Assembly (NCBI GenBank): GCA_009840355.1
Contig: VXNZ01000030.1
Coordinates: 1-35,762, forward strand
Length of the DNA: 35,762 nucleotides
Direction: 5' to 3'
From: Chloroflexota bacterium
Lineage (GTDB): Bacteria; Chloroflexota; Dehalococcoidia; Lucifugimonadales; JADFKI01
Position numbers and translations under genes: made by a program. Position 1 is the first letter of the stretch, and every line of letters starts with the position of its first letter. Shown here piece by piece: positions 16,112-24,784 of this stretch. The notes under the pieces are model-generated. The model was not told where the DNA came from, did not search any database, and saw nothing but the letters and a program-made list of their open reading frames with translations.

Positions 16112-17422
16112 ATGGCAGACCACAAAAAACTGCCGCTCGAAGGCATTCGCATATTGGATATGACCGTCGTCTGGGCGGGCACTTACTGCGCCACGCTGCT
16201 CGCCGACTTAGGCGCGGAGGTCATACGCTTAGAATCGATCAAGCGGCTGCCGCCCATCACGCGCGGATACATCCCGTATCCGCCAAAGGAAGTCATCGAA
16301 GGGCTGCCGGCGTTCGTCGCGGCGATGCCCGGACGCGAACCCGGCAAGCGCCCTTGGAATCGCTACCCGCTGTTCAACGCGCACGGGCGCAATAAACTCG
16401 GCATCACAGTCGATCTCACGCAGCCATCCGGCATGGATATATTCAAGCGTCTGGTTGCCGTCAGCGACGCCTTCGTGGAGAACAATGTCACCGAGACGAT
16501 GGACAAACTCGGCATATCGTACGAGATGATGCGCGACATTAATCCCCGCATTGTGATGCTGCGCATGCCCGCATACGGCAACACCGGCGCGTATCGCAAC
16601 TTCCGCTCGCTAGGCGTCCACATGGAGGGCGTCATCGGACACACCATCGTGCGCGGATACGAAGATATGGACCAGTCGTCCAGCACTAATGTGTACGCTG
16701 CGGACGCTGCGGGCGGCGCGCAGGGAGCGTTCGCCATGCTCGCCGCCCTGCACTTCCGCAAGCGCACCGGCAAGGGGCAGCTTATCGAACTGGCGCAGGC
16801 GGAGAACATGATCTCCTACACCGGACAATTCTTCATGGACTACGCGATGAACGGTCGCGACAGCGGCACGATAGGCAACCGCCACACGAGCGCCGTTCAG
16901 GGTTGCTATCCGTGCGCCGGCGACGACCGCTGGGTGAACATCACGCTGTACGACGATGACAACTGGGCGGCGTTCCGCAACGCCATAGGCAGCCCCGCAT
17001 GGACGGACGACGACCGATTCGCCACGCACTCAGCCCGCTACGAAAACCAGCGCGCGATGGACGCGCACATCGCCGATTGGACACGCCGGCACGACCACTA
17101 CGAAGTGATGCACTGCCTGCAGGCGGTAGGCATCGCCGCCGGTCCCGTTATGGACCAGAAAGACGCCTTCGCCGACCCGCACCTGCAAGAACGCGGCATG
17201 TTCGAGGAGGTGTATCACGAAGACGTGGACGGCTCGCACCTGTACGTGGGCGCGCCCTACAAGATGTCTGACATGCCCATAACAATACGCAGCGGTCCGG
17301 TCCAACTAGGCGCGGACAACGAGTATGTCTATAAGAAGGTGCTGGGCGTGAGCGACAAAGAGTACGCAGAGTTCGAGCGGCAAGGGCATATCGGCATGGA
17401 TTTCCCGCACGATGGGGAATAG
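16112..17422 (+). CDS. CaiB/BaiF class III CoA-transferase
   Basis: A 436-residue class III CoA-transferase. The opening LEGIRILDMTVVWAGTYCATLLADLGAEVIRLE (about 9-41) is the CoA-binding Rossmann-like start. Asp198 in Y-A-A-D-A-A-G-G fits the catalytic Asp, and HFRKRTGKGQLIELAQAE follows as in active members. It transfers CoA between carboxylic acids; the substrates are unknown. ATG 16112 is preceded by AAGGGGTG (16101-16108); the frame also contains an earlier TTG 16082. It forms a likely operon with the preceding CoA-transferase, which lacks the Asp, so a two-subunit enzyme is plausible. Confidence 0.9.
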   Translation: MADHKKLPLEGIRILDMTVVWAGTYCATLLADLGAEVIRLESIKRLPPITRGYIPYPPKEVIEGLPAFVAAMPGREPGKRPWNRYPLFNAHGRNKLGITVDLTQPSGMDIFKRLVAVSDAFVENNVTETMDKLGISYEMMRDINPRIVMLRMPAYGNTGAYRNFRSLGVHMEGVIGHTIVRGYEDMDQSSSTNVYAADAAGGAQGAFAMLAALHFRKRTGKGQLIELAQAENMISYTGQFFMDYAMNGRDSGTIGNRHTSAVQGCYPCAGDDRWVNITLYDDDNWAAFRNAIGSPAWTDDDRFATHSARYENQRAMDAHIADWTRRHDHYEVMHCLQAVGIAAGPVMDQKDAFADPHLQERGMFEEVYHEDVDGSHLYVGAPYKMSDMPITIRSGPVQLGADNEYVYKKVLGVSDKEYAEFERQGHIGMDFPHDGE

Positions 17423-17492
17423 GCGAGCCTGAAGAGCGCTCGAAAGCCCTCGCGTCAATGGCTGACTAACGACAACGGACACATCGCCTAGC

Positions 17493-18644
17493 CTATTCCA
17501 ACGGCGGTATCACGCCGCCCGCCCGCAGCGAGTCTATCTCATCCACTTCATATCCCAACTCCAGAAGCACCGCCTCCGTCTCCTCGCCAAATGTGGGCGT
17601 TGTGCCTAGCATTGGTTGCGTCTTGCTTAGGCGCGGCGCGACTCCGGCGTGCGTAACTTGCCCTAGCCCTGCGACATCTTCATTGACGATAAGTCCGCGC
17701 TCTCGCGGATAGTCGTCGTTTAGGATGCGGTCGATGTCGTCGTTGCGCGCCGCGTCAATACCGGCGGCGCTTAGGTCGTTCAGCCAGTCCGCGACAGTTC
17801 GCGTGAGGAATACCGCGCCAAGTTCTTCGCACAGCGCGGCGTCGTTCTGCGTTCGCAGCGCGTCAGTGGCAAACTCATCCCGCGCTGACAGATGCTCGAA
17901 CGCGGGCATATTCATCAGCGCGTCCCAACCTGCATCAGCGATGACAAGCCAGCCGTCCGCCGCTTCGTACAACCCGTTGAGCGCGTTTGACCCGCGCGCG
18001 TCCAGTCCCTCGGCTTCGTTGCGCTCGTAGCCGTCGTGGTCGATGAGAAACGGAGACGAGAATGTGGACCCTGTCTGCGCCAGCGATGTGTGCACGAACT
18101 GCCCCTTGCCCGTGCGCCGCCGGTGCAGCAGTGCAAGCATCACGGCGTACGCGCCCATCAACCCTGTGCCGTAGTCGTTGAAGGTATAGGGCGAGTGGAT
18201 GGGCTTTTCGCCGCGTCCGCCATTGCGAACCTGCACGCCGGTCGCCGCCTGCGCGTTCTGCTCGTAGCCCGGGCGATTCGCCCAATCGCCATCCTGCCCG
18301 AACGCGTTGATGGCGAGATACACGATGTCCGGCTTGCGCTCGCGAAGCTGCTCATAGCCGATTCCCAGACGCTCTGCGACGCCTTTGCGGAATCCGCCCA
18401 GCACGACATCGGCGGTATCAACCAGCCGCAGAAAGACTTCAAGCCCTTCCGGCTTAGTGATGTCGAGGCAGATGCTGCGCTTGCCCCTGCCCACATCGGA
18501 GAGCTGGCGGTCGGACGGCGGTCGAAGCCAGCTGTCAATCTTAATGACCTCCGCGCCATACTCCGCAAGCGTTCTGCCGCAAGTCGGCCCCGCGAGAATG
18601 ATGCACAAGTCAAGCACCCGTATTCCACTAAGCGGCATATTCAT
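17493..18644 (-). CDS. CaiB/BaiF class III CoA-transferase
   Basis: A 383-residue class III CoA-transferase, convergent with the previous two. LSGIRVLDLCIILAGPTCGRTLAEYGAEVIKID opens the protein. Asp157 in F-N-D-Y-G-T-G matches the catalytic Asp, and LLHRRRTGKGQFVHTSLAQ follows. ATG 18644 has GGAGG eight bases upstream; the frame continues to 18911 but that extension shows no family similarity. Substrates are unknown. Compared with its neighbours it is shorter, and it has its own upstream region shared with a small Tat-signal gene on the other strand. Confidence 0.9.
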   Translation of the reverse strand: MNMPLSGIRVLDLCIILAGPTCGRTLAEYGAEVIKIDSWLRPPSDRQLSDVGRGKRSICLDITKPEGLEVFLRLVDTADVVLGGFRKGVAERLGIGYEQLRERKPDIVYLAINAFGQDGDWANRPGYEQNAQAATGVQVRNGGRGEKPIHSPYTFNDYGTGLMGAYAVMLALLHRRRTGKGQFVHTSLAQTGSTFSSPFLIDHDGYERNEAEGLDARGSNALNGLYEAADGWLVIADAGWDALMNMPAFEHLSARDEFATDALRTQNDAALCEELGAVFLTRTVADWLNDLSAAGIDAARNDDIDRILNDDYPRERGLIVNEDVAGLGQVTHAGVAPRLSKTQPMLGTTPTFGEETEAVLLELGYEVDEIDSLRAGGVIPPLE

Positions 18645-18786
18645 CCTGGCTGCCTCCGTTGTTCTAGCGGCGTTTAGTATTACAGCATCGCAGTAAAGCT
18701 CCAGCCTGTTGCGAATAGGATAACAGACATAATTGCTAATTGTGCTTTGCTTATGGCAGATATTGCTTATACGCGCTGCCCACAAC

Positions 18787-18844
18787 TTGCCCCAAGAGCG
18801 CGCCGTTGAGTATAATGATTGCCGCAAAGTCAGCGCAAAGTCAG
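18787..18844 (+). promoter_or_regulatory. promoter with an 11-bp tandem repeat at the start site
   Basis: TTGCCC (18787-18792) and a perfect TATAAT (18811-18816) are 18 bases apart. Right after, CGCAAAGTCAG is repeated exactly twice, head to tail (18823-18833 and 18834-18844), covering the expected transcription start. The arrangement suits a repressor site for the small Tat gene 105 bases on; the regulator is unknown. Confidence 0.5.
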
Positions 18845-18948
18845 CAAATAATACCGGCAGCGAATTGCACGCGGCCGCAGACTTGGCACACACAGATTCA
18901 AGCACACACAACCATCAACACGCACACACGCGAAAGGGCAGACACAGC

Positions 18949-19137
18949 ATGGACGACAACAAGGAACAGCGGCGGATTTCGCGCAGGCACTTTCTCTTGG
19001 GCATTCCGGCGGGTATCGCGGGAGTGGTCGCGCTCAATGCCATTGGCAGCAGGGTGGTCAAGCGCAAGACCTCGCAGTATCCTCAATTCCCCAAAGGCTC
19101 AATCTTCACGCCCGCAGACGAGCGCACGGACGCCTAG
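18949..19137 (+). CDS. 62-residue twin-arginine-signal protein
   Basis: A 62-residue protein: a charged start, then RRISRRHFLLGIPAGIAGVV, a textbook Tat motif (S-R-R-H-F-L) with a hydrophobic segment to about residue 38, followed by a basic tail ending in FTPADERTDA. Almost the whole protein is signal or anchor, so it probably sits in the membrane and may help export or anchor a partner. No partner is evident nearby. AAAGGG lies about ten bases upstream, a promoter at 18787-18816 precedes it and a terminator at 19223-19256 follows, so it looks like a single-gene transcript. Longer in-frame starts exist upstream but overlap the promoter. Confidence 0.6.
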   Translation: MDDNKEQRRISRRHFLLGIPAGIAGVVALNAIGSRVVKRKTSQYPQFPKGSIFTPADERTDA

Positions 19138-19222
19138 CCAAGCACGCCCATTCACAATCCCAACCTGTTCGCATCCAAGCCTTCACCCAGACTGGGCAGA
19201 ATGGGCATCATGAAGCGCCACG

Positions 19223-19256
19223 AAACCTCGCCTGACATCCGCAGCGCGAGGTTTTT
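19223..19256 (+). terminator. intrinsic terminator
   Basis: A stem AAACCTCGC (19223-19231) and GCGAGGTTT (19246-19254) with a 14-base loop runs into a T stretch (five T at 19252-19256). It lies 85 bases after the small Tat-signal gene. Confidence 0.75.
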
Positions 19257-19365
19257 CGCATACAGAAATGCCGTGCGAAGGCTGCAATAGGCACAAGTCC
19301 CAACCACGACTGCACTGAAGAACCGACAAACTGACCGACTGAAAGACTAATACACGGAGCCTCCC

Positions 19366-20328
19366 ATGAAAGTGCTAATGACCAATGCCCACCTGGGCGA
19401 AGGCTTTGTCGAGCAGCTGCAATCCGAGTTCCCGCAAGTGGAGTTCCATACCGCGATAAGCCTTGAGGAGCAGCTGCGAGAAGTCGCGGACGCCGATGTT
19501 ATCTGCGGCTGGCCCGACAGCCCTGAAGTCGTGTCCGCCGCCGCCAAGCTGCGCTGGATACACTGCCCCGGCACCGGCATAGACAAGATTATGGCGGAAC
19601 TGCCCGCGCTCGCCGACAGCGATGTCGTGCTCACCAACGCGCGCGGTCCGCACGCCAACCCGATGGCAGACCATGTGCTTTGGATGATGCTATCGCTGTC
19701 GCACCGCGGCAGGCAGATGGCGGAAGACCAACGCCTGAGACAGTGGGACGCGGACAGATACTCGCACTCGTTCGTGGAACTGTCCGGCGGCACTATGGGC
19801 ATTCTCGCGCTCGGCGATATCGGAAGCGCGGTCGCCCGGCGCGCATACGGCTTCGACATGGATGTGTACGCAGTGGACATCAATCCGGTTACGCCGCCGC
19901 CGCAGGTCAAGGAAGTCTGGGGACTCGAAAGGCTCGACGAGCTGATGGCGATGTGCGACTGGTTCGTGGTCACCGCGCCGCTCACCGCAGAATCGCGCGG
20001 GCTGATAGACCGCCGCCGCATCGGGCTGATGAAACCGTCGTCGTATGTCATCGTCATATCGCGCGGAGGCATTGTGGACGAAGACGCGCTCGCCGATGCG
20101 CTGCGCGAAGGCAGGCTCGCCGGCGCGGGCATCGATGCCACCGCCATAGAGCCGCTGCCGCAGGAAAGCCCGCTGTGGGACTTGGACAATGTCGTGCTAT
20201 CGCCGCATGCGTCCGCGCTGACGCCGCAGATGTACGAAGGTCGGCGGCAGGTCTTCCGCGAGAATATGCGGCGCTTCCTGAGCAACGAACCGTTCCTGTA
20301 TGTGTGCGACAAGAGGGCGGGCTTCTGA
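19366..20328 (+). CDS. D-2-hydroxyacid dehydrogenase (NAD-binding)
   Basis: A 320-residue D-isomer-specific 2-hydroxyacid dehydrogenase. The dinucleotide loop is M-G-I-L-A-L-G-D-I-G (144-153), where the first Gly of G-x-G-x-x-G is Ala. The catalytic triad is visible as Arg233 (ISRGG), Glu262 (AIEP) and His281 (LSPHAS). It reduces 2-ketoacids or oxidises 2-hydroxyacids; the substrate is unknown. GGAG lies six bases before the ATG. The stop overlaps the start of the next gene by one base (TGATG), which implies an operon with translational coupling. Confidence 0.9.
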   Translation: MKVLMTNAHLGEGFVEQLQSEFPQVEFHTAISLEEQLREVADADVICGWPDSPEVVSAAAKLRWIHCPGTGIDKIMAELPALADSDVVLTNARGPHANPMADHVLWMMLSLSHRGRQMAEDQRLRQWDADRYSHSFVELSGGTMGILALGDIGSAVARRAYGFDMDVYAVDINPVTPPPQVKEVWGLERLDELMAMCDWFVVTAPLTAESRGLIDRRRIGLMKPSSYVIVISRGGIVDEDALADALREGRLAGAGIDATAIEPLPQESPLWDLDNVVLSPHASALTPQMYEGRRQVFRENMRRFLSNEPFLYVCDKRAGF

Positions 20329-21281
20329 TGCGCGTGCTGGTCGCGGACCGCTTCTCGGACGATGCGCGCGCCACACTCGCGGCAGACGGCTTCGCTGTCG
20401 CCTACACGCCTGACGCTCGCGGAGACGCGCTCACAGCCGCCATCGCGGACACACAAGCCGATGTGCTGGTCGTCCGCAGCACGCGCGTCGATGCCGATAT
20501 GCTGCGCTCCGGTCGGCTGAAACTCGTCATACGCGCGGGCGCCGGATTCAACACCATAGACGTGGCAACCGCGAAGTCAATGGGCATATATGTCGCCAAC
20601 TGTCCGGGCAAAAACTCCAACGCCGTCGTCGAAATCGCATTTGGGCTGATAATCGCGCTGGACAGGCAGATTGCGGCGAATGTCGCAGACCTGCAGCGCG
20701 GCGCGTGGCGCAAGGCGGCGTACAGCAGCGCGCGCGGACTCGCCGGCAGCACGCTCGGACTGGTCGGCTTAGGACGCATAGGCCGCGCGATGATTCCACG
20801 AGCGAAAGCATTCGACATGTCCGTTGCCGGCTGGAGCAGATCGCTCACTGACGAAACGGCAGACGAACTCGGCATAGCGCGCAAGGAAACGCCCGCAGAT
20901 GTGGCGCAGTCGGCGGACATCGTGAGCGTGCATGTCTCGCTGAACGACGACACTCGGCAAATGGCGGGACGCGACTTCTTCGCCGCGATGCGAGAAGGCG
21001 CGATATTCATCAACACATCGCGCGCAGAGGTCGTTGACGAAGCAGCGCTGGCTTGGGCGGTGCGAGAGCGCGGCATCAAGGCTGGGCTGGATGTGTTCGA
21101 AGGCGAGCCGCCGTCTGGCACGGGCAGCATCGACAATCCGTTGTTCGCGCTGGACGGCGTCATCGGCACACATCACATAGGCGGACAAACATCGGAGGCG
21201 CAACGTGCAATAGCAGACGAAACGGTGCGCATAATTCGCAAGTACCGGGCGACCGGCACGCCGCCAAACTTGGTAACTTAA
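20328..21281 (+). CDS. D-2-hydroxyacid/phosphoglycerate dehydrogenase-like
   Basis: A 317-residue member of the same superfamily, closer to SerA-type phosphoglycerate dehydrogenases in the catalytic core but without an ACT domain. The NAD loop is LGLVGLGRIG (143-152). The triad is Arg232 (NTSRAEVVDE), Glu258 (LDVFEGEP) and His283 (THHIGG, where relatives read PHIGG). It starts at the ATG inside the TGATG overlap with the first dehydrogenase. The two differ clearly in sequence, so they are not recent duplicates. The pair may act on related or successive substrates. Confidence 0.9.
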   Translation: MRVLVADRFSDDARATLAADGFAVAYTPDARGDALTAAIADTQADVLVVRSTRVDADMLRSGRLKLVIRAGAGFNTIDVATAKSMGIYVANCPGKNSNAVVEIAFGLIIALDRQIAANVADLQRGAWRKAAYSSARGLAGSTLGLVGLGRIGRAMIPRAKAFDMSVAGWSRSLTDETADELGIARKETPADVAQSADIVSVHVSLNDDTRQMAGRDFFAAMREGAIFINTSRAEVVDEAALAWAVRERGIKAGLDVFEGEPPSGTGSIDNPLFALDGVIGTHHIGGQTSEAQRAIADETVRIIRKYRATGTPPNLVT

Positions 21282-21310
21282 CAGGATGGACAGGAAAGAT
21301 AGAGGATGGG
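21281..21310 (+). repeat. AGGATG/ACAGGAT-type intergenic repeat
   Basis: ACAGGATGGACAGGA then AGATAGAGGATGGG, resembling 14723-14760 (reversed) and 22224-22245. It starts at the last base of the second dehydrogenase stop codon. Confidence 0.5.
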
Positions 21311-21345
21311 CGGTATGGCTATGACGGATACGAATAGGAGATAGT

Positions 21346-22206
21346 ATGACAATGGCGCCTACGGAACACTGGGCGAATGTGCGCGATTTGCGAATGCGCT
21401 ACCTAGACTGGCACGGAGACGGCCCTCCGATTCTCGCGCTGCACGGTTTGGCATCGTCGGCGCACTGGTACGACATCATTGCGCCACTGCTGCGAGACCG
21501 CTACCGCATCGTCGCGCCCGACCAGCGCGGGCACGGGCAGACGACGCAGGCGTCGAACGGCTACGGCTGGCACTCGGTCGCGTCGGACGCGGTGGGCTTG
21601 CTCGATTTGCTCGGCATCGAAAAGGCGATAGTGTTCGGCCATTCGTGGGGCGGCAATGTCGCGGTCGCCACGGCAGCGCATTATCCTGATCGTGTGGCGG
21701 CGCTTGTGATGATAGACGGCGGATTCTTCAGCCCGCAGATGATACCCGGCGCGACATGGGAAGCGTTCAGCCAGCGCCTATCGCCGCGCGATGTATCCGG
21801 CACGCGCGCCGAGTTTATCGCGCGGATGCAAGGTCAGCTCGCCATGTGTTGGAACGACGAAATCGAGCGTATCGTGCAGACGATGGTCTATGAAGCAGAC
21901 GGGCAGATATACGACATCCTGCGCCCGCAAAATCAGGCGCAAGTCATCCGTGCAATGTGGGACGACCCCGCATCCGACGCCTGGCGCCGCATCAAGTGCC
22001 CATCAATGATAGTGCCCGCCGGACCATCCCCAGACCGCGCCAACTCTGACTTCGCCGTATCCCGCCGCCGCATGGTAAACCTAGCCGCCGAAAACATCCC
22101 CAACTGCCGCGTCCACTGGATACCCGAAACCGTCCACGACATCGGCTACCACAAACCGCGCGAGCTAGCTGACGCAATCCTTGCGTTCCTAGACGACATC
22201 GGATAA
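21346..22206 (+). CDS. alpha/beta-fold hydrolase
   Basis: A 286-residue alpha/beta hydrolase. The oxyanion motif LALHGLASSAHWYD (about 30-43), APDQRGHGQT and the nucleophile elbow GHSWGG (Ser100) are classical, with His264 (ETVHD) as probable catalytic His. Substrate unknown. TAGGAGATAGT before the ATG is a good ribosome binding site. It follows the two dehydrogenases on the same strand after 64 bases that contain a repeat, so co-transcription is possible. Confidence 0.9.
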   Translation: MTMAPTEHWANVRDLRMRYLDWHGDGPPILALHGLASSAHWYDIIAPLLRDRYRIVAPDQRGHGQTTQASNGYGWHSVASDAVGLLDLLGIEKAIVFGHSWGGNVAVATAAHYPDRVAALVMIDGGFFSPQMIPGATWEAFSQRLSPRDVSGTRAEFIARMQGQLAMCWNDEIERIVQTMVYEADGQIYDILRPQNQAQVIRAMWDDPASDAWRRIKCPSMIVPAGPSPDRANSDFAVSRRRMVNLAAENIPNCRVHWIPETVHDIGYHKPRELADAILAFLDDIG

Positions 22207-22223
22207 CGCTTAACCAAGCATCG

Positions 22224-22245
22224 ATATACAGGATACACAGGATGA
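22224..22245 (+). repeat. AGGATG/ACAGGAT-type intergenic repeat
   Basis: ATATACAGGATACACAGGAT followed by GA, a shorter relative of the units at 14723-14760 and 21281-21310. It lies in the gap between two convergent genes. Confidence 0.45.
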
Positions 22246-22293
22246 ATTGATAGCATATCGTCCTGCCCATTCTGCGCATCGGGTTAAGTATCA

Positions 22294-24573
22294 TCACTCC
22301 GTCGCCGCAATCGGCTGGTAATCCTGCGGGAAGTCCGGGGCGAAGAATACATAGGCGTCTTCGCTGCCGATGTTGTGGCGCACACCTTCCCGGTTGAGCC
22401 AGTAATCCACCACGCTGCGCCATGTCTCGCGGTCGGTTATGCCGCTTACAAACCGCGATGGCGTTATGTTGCGATAAGTATGTTCAGGGAACCACCAGCG
22501 GTGCTTTATCCGTTGCCCCTCGCCGTATGCCTCTTCTAGCATCGGCGCGACCGTGTTCTCGTTATCGTAATGAACAATCACGACCTCGCCGTCGGGCGTG
22601 TCGTTCGATGCCGCATCCTCGTTTATGGTGCGGTACGACGCGTAGTATTCGTCGCTGTGGCGCAGATACCACGCCCAGGGCCAGGTGAACCCGCTTGTAT
22701 CGTCCACATCGATGGCAATACCGTTGTCCGCGCCTGCGAACCCGTCCGCGCGGTATATTTCGTCAGCGAGCAGTCGAATGTCCGGCGATGTCTGTGTGTA
22801 CACCAGCATTTCCACCGGCACATCGCCGTGGCTATACGCCGCCATTCCGGACGCGCGCACCGTCAGCGCCAGCAACACGACGACCGCCGGTATCGCCGCT
22901 ATCTTCGCCATCTGCGACGGTTTGATTTGCCGCGAAATGTACACTCCCACGCCCAAAATCGCGGCGCACGCAAGCGCGGATGCGATAGCGACCGCAAGCC
23001 CGTTCCCGCCGCCGTCGCCCGTTCCCGCGAGCGCGAGCATCACCACCGCCACCATCAGGATTGGCGTGCCCACGACGACAATCGCACCTTCCGGACTAAC
23101 CAACTTGCGCCAATCGACGCTGGACACAATATCGCCCAGGAACTTGCCCGCTAGCACGATGAGCGGCAGCGTGATGTTCACCAGCAGCCACGGCATCTTC
23201 TCGCTGGCGATGGTGAACAGCAGCAGCGTCATCCCGCACCAGTACAACAGGAACAGCGTGAACGCGTCCGTCCGTCGTTTCACCGCGTAATAGACTGCCG
23301 CAGCCACCGACAGCGCAAGCGGCAAAAATTCGTACAGCGGCGTGATGACTAGGTAGTAATACCACGGCTGATTGCCGCGCGCGACATCCTGCTGCGCTAT
23401 CCAGTAGCCCAGCCCGCGCCACATTCCCGACTCGATGCCGCCCATGTTGGTGAAGAAAGTGGTGTATGTCAGCACCCAGACGGCGTAGAATATCGCCGCC
23501 GCTATCAGCCACACTTCATGGTCCCAAAAGAAGCCCGTCGCGACCGACACGCCCATCAGCGTCACCATCAGCAGCGATGCGAGCAGTATCGCGCCGCCAA
23601 CGGGCGAGCCGACATTCGCGCCGCCGTCTTGCGTCACGAATGTGAGGTTCGACCAGTTCAGCAGCGGTGTCTCCTGCAATATGCCGATAGCCGCAGACCA
23701 CATCGGCAGGGTGAGCGTGATGAGAATGAGCAAGAATGCCGCCGGACCTCGCAGCGACGGCAGCGGCACGCGCCGACTCCACGCCGCCGACACGATGCGC
23801 CCGATTGCTGCCAAGGTCGTAGTCTCGCCGATGCGTATGTCCGCGTTTCGCAGTATGCGCGGCGCGTTCATGAACAGCAACCACAGCGCCAAGAACAGCC
23901 CAAGCAGCGCGGTGATGAGGTACGATGTTTCCTTGCTTGCGAACGCGAGCGCCAGCAGCGCCGCCGCGATGTAGATGTAGCGGTTCTTGCCTTCGCCCTT
24001 GCTGTCCGCGTCGATGTACCGCCACATGCAGATGACCAGCCCGAGCACCCAAACCGCCATCAGGATGTCGTTGCGCGCGAAGCGGCTGAAGTACAGAAGC
24101 GCCGGCGAGAACGCGAGCATCACCGATGTGAACAGCGCGCCGAGCCTGCCGAGTCTGCTACGGAAGAACAGCGGCAGAGCAACAAGCGCGATGCCCGCGA
24201 CCGCATACAACAGCCGTGAAGTGTAGTCGCTGTCGCCGAAGATGAAGAATATCGCCGCCGTCGCCTCGAACTGAAATGGCCCGTGCATCAGCGGGTCGTG
24301 CCGAAAGCCGCTGCCCTGCGCGAGCTGCCAAGAGTAGTACGAATGCAAGCTTTCGTCGTGATGTACCGCGCGAAAGCCCAGATCCCACAGCCGCATCACC
24401 GCAGACCCGGCAAGCAGCGCACCGTAGGCAATCAGCTCCCAAAGCAGCAAACTAACGCCCGCCAAGCTGCCAACACCGCTGCCCAACCGCCGCGAAAGCG
24501 CGCCAAAACCAGCCTGCCCGACATCAGCGTCCGGCAACGCAGCCTTCCCCTGCTGCATAGCATCGTTGTTCAT
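22294..24573 (-). CDS. Agl23-like (TIGR03663) GT-C-fold membrane protein
   Basis: A 759-residue polytopic protein with about a dozen hydrophobic helices, a short soluble start and a C-terminal soluble domain of about 200 residues. The first extracytoplasmic loop carries VHHDESLHSYYSW (near residues 70-82), the acidic motif typical of GT-C glycosyltransferases and of the TIGR03663 family named flippase activity-associated protein Agl23. KMPWLLVNITLP and WNWSNLTF-like loops also fit. The likely role is lipid-linked sugar transfer or membrane glycan assembly, outside the cytoplasm; the substrate is unknown. The start is uncertain because AGGAG lies about 14 bases from the first ATG and a second ATG follows four codons later. 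Confidence 0.85.
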   Translation of the reverse strand: MNNDAMQQGKAALPDADVGQAGFGALSRRLGSGVGSLAGVSLLLWELIAYGALLAGSAVMRLWDLGFRAVHHDESLHSYYSWQLAQGSGFRHDPLMHGPFQFEATAAIFFIFGDSDYTSRLLYAVAGIALVALPLFFRSRLGRLGALFTSVMLAFSPALLYFSRFARNDILMAVWVLGLVICMWRYIDADSKGEGKNRYIYIAAALLALAFASKETSYLITALLGLFLALWLLFMNAPRILRNADIRIGETTTLAAIGRIVSAAWSRRVPLPSLRGPAAFLLILITLTLPMWSAAIGILQETPLLNWSNLTFVTQDGGANVGSPVGGAILLASLLMVTLMGVSVATGFFWDHEVWLIAAAIFYAVWVLTYTTFFTNMGGIESGMWRGLGYWIAQQDVARGNQPWYYYLVITPLYEFLPLALSVAAAVYYAVKRRTDAFTLFLLYWCGMTLLLFTIASEKMPWLLVNITLPLIVLAGKFLGDIVSSVDWRKLVSPEGAIVVVGTPILMVAVVMLALAGTGDGGGNGLAVAIASALACAAILGVGVYISRQIKPSQMAKIAAIPAVVVLLALTVRASGMAAYSHGDVPVEMLVYTQTSPDIRLLADEIYRADGFAGADNGIAIDVDDTSGFTWPWAWYLRHSDEYYASYRTINEDAASNDTPDGEVVIVHYDNENTVAPMLEEAYGEGQRIKHRWWFPEHTYRNITPSRFVSGITDRETWRSVVDYWLNREGVRHNIGSEDAYVFFAPDFPQDYQPIAATE

Positions 24574-24784
24574 AGACGTCCCGCGCCACTCCTATAAATC
24601 GGTCTGCAACAAATAGGATGACCGCCGCGCAAAAACGATTCATAAACGCCATCATCCCGCATCCCATCACAGCCCAAACAAGATTATCGCGTGGACGCCC
24701 TCCGCGCAAGGCGTAGCGAGGATTGCCGTCCCCGCCTCTAACGGGTAATATGCGCCGCGCCGGGCAGGCACTCCTACGCCACCT

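Noticed and set aside
19347-20456. 369-codon frame on the minus strand
   Set aside because: It is the antisense shadow of the first 2-hydroxyacid dehydrogenase, which has clear catalytic motifs; the frame is Ser/Arg-rich and shows no domain.
23518-24219. 233-codon frame opposite the Agl23-like gene
   Set aside because: It is Arg/Gln-rich with no domain and is antisense to membrane helices of a recognised gene.
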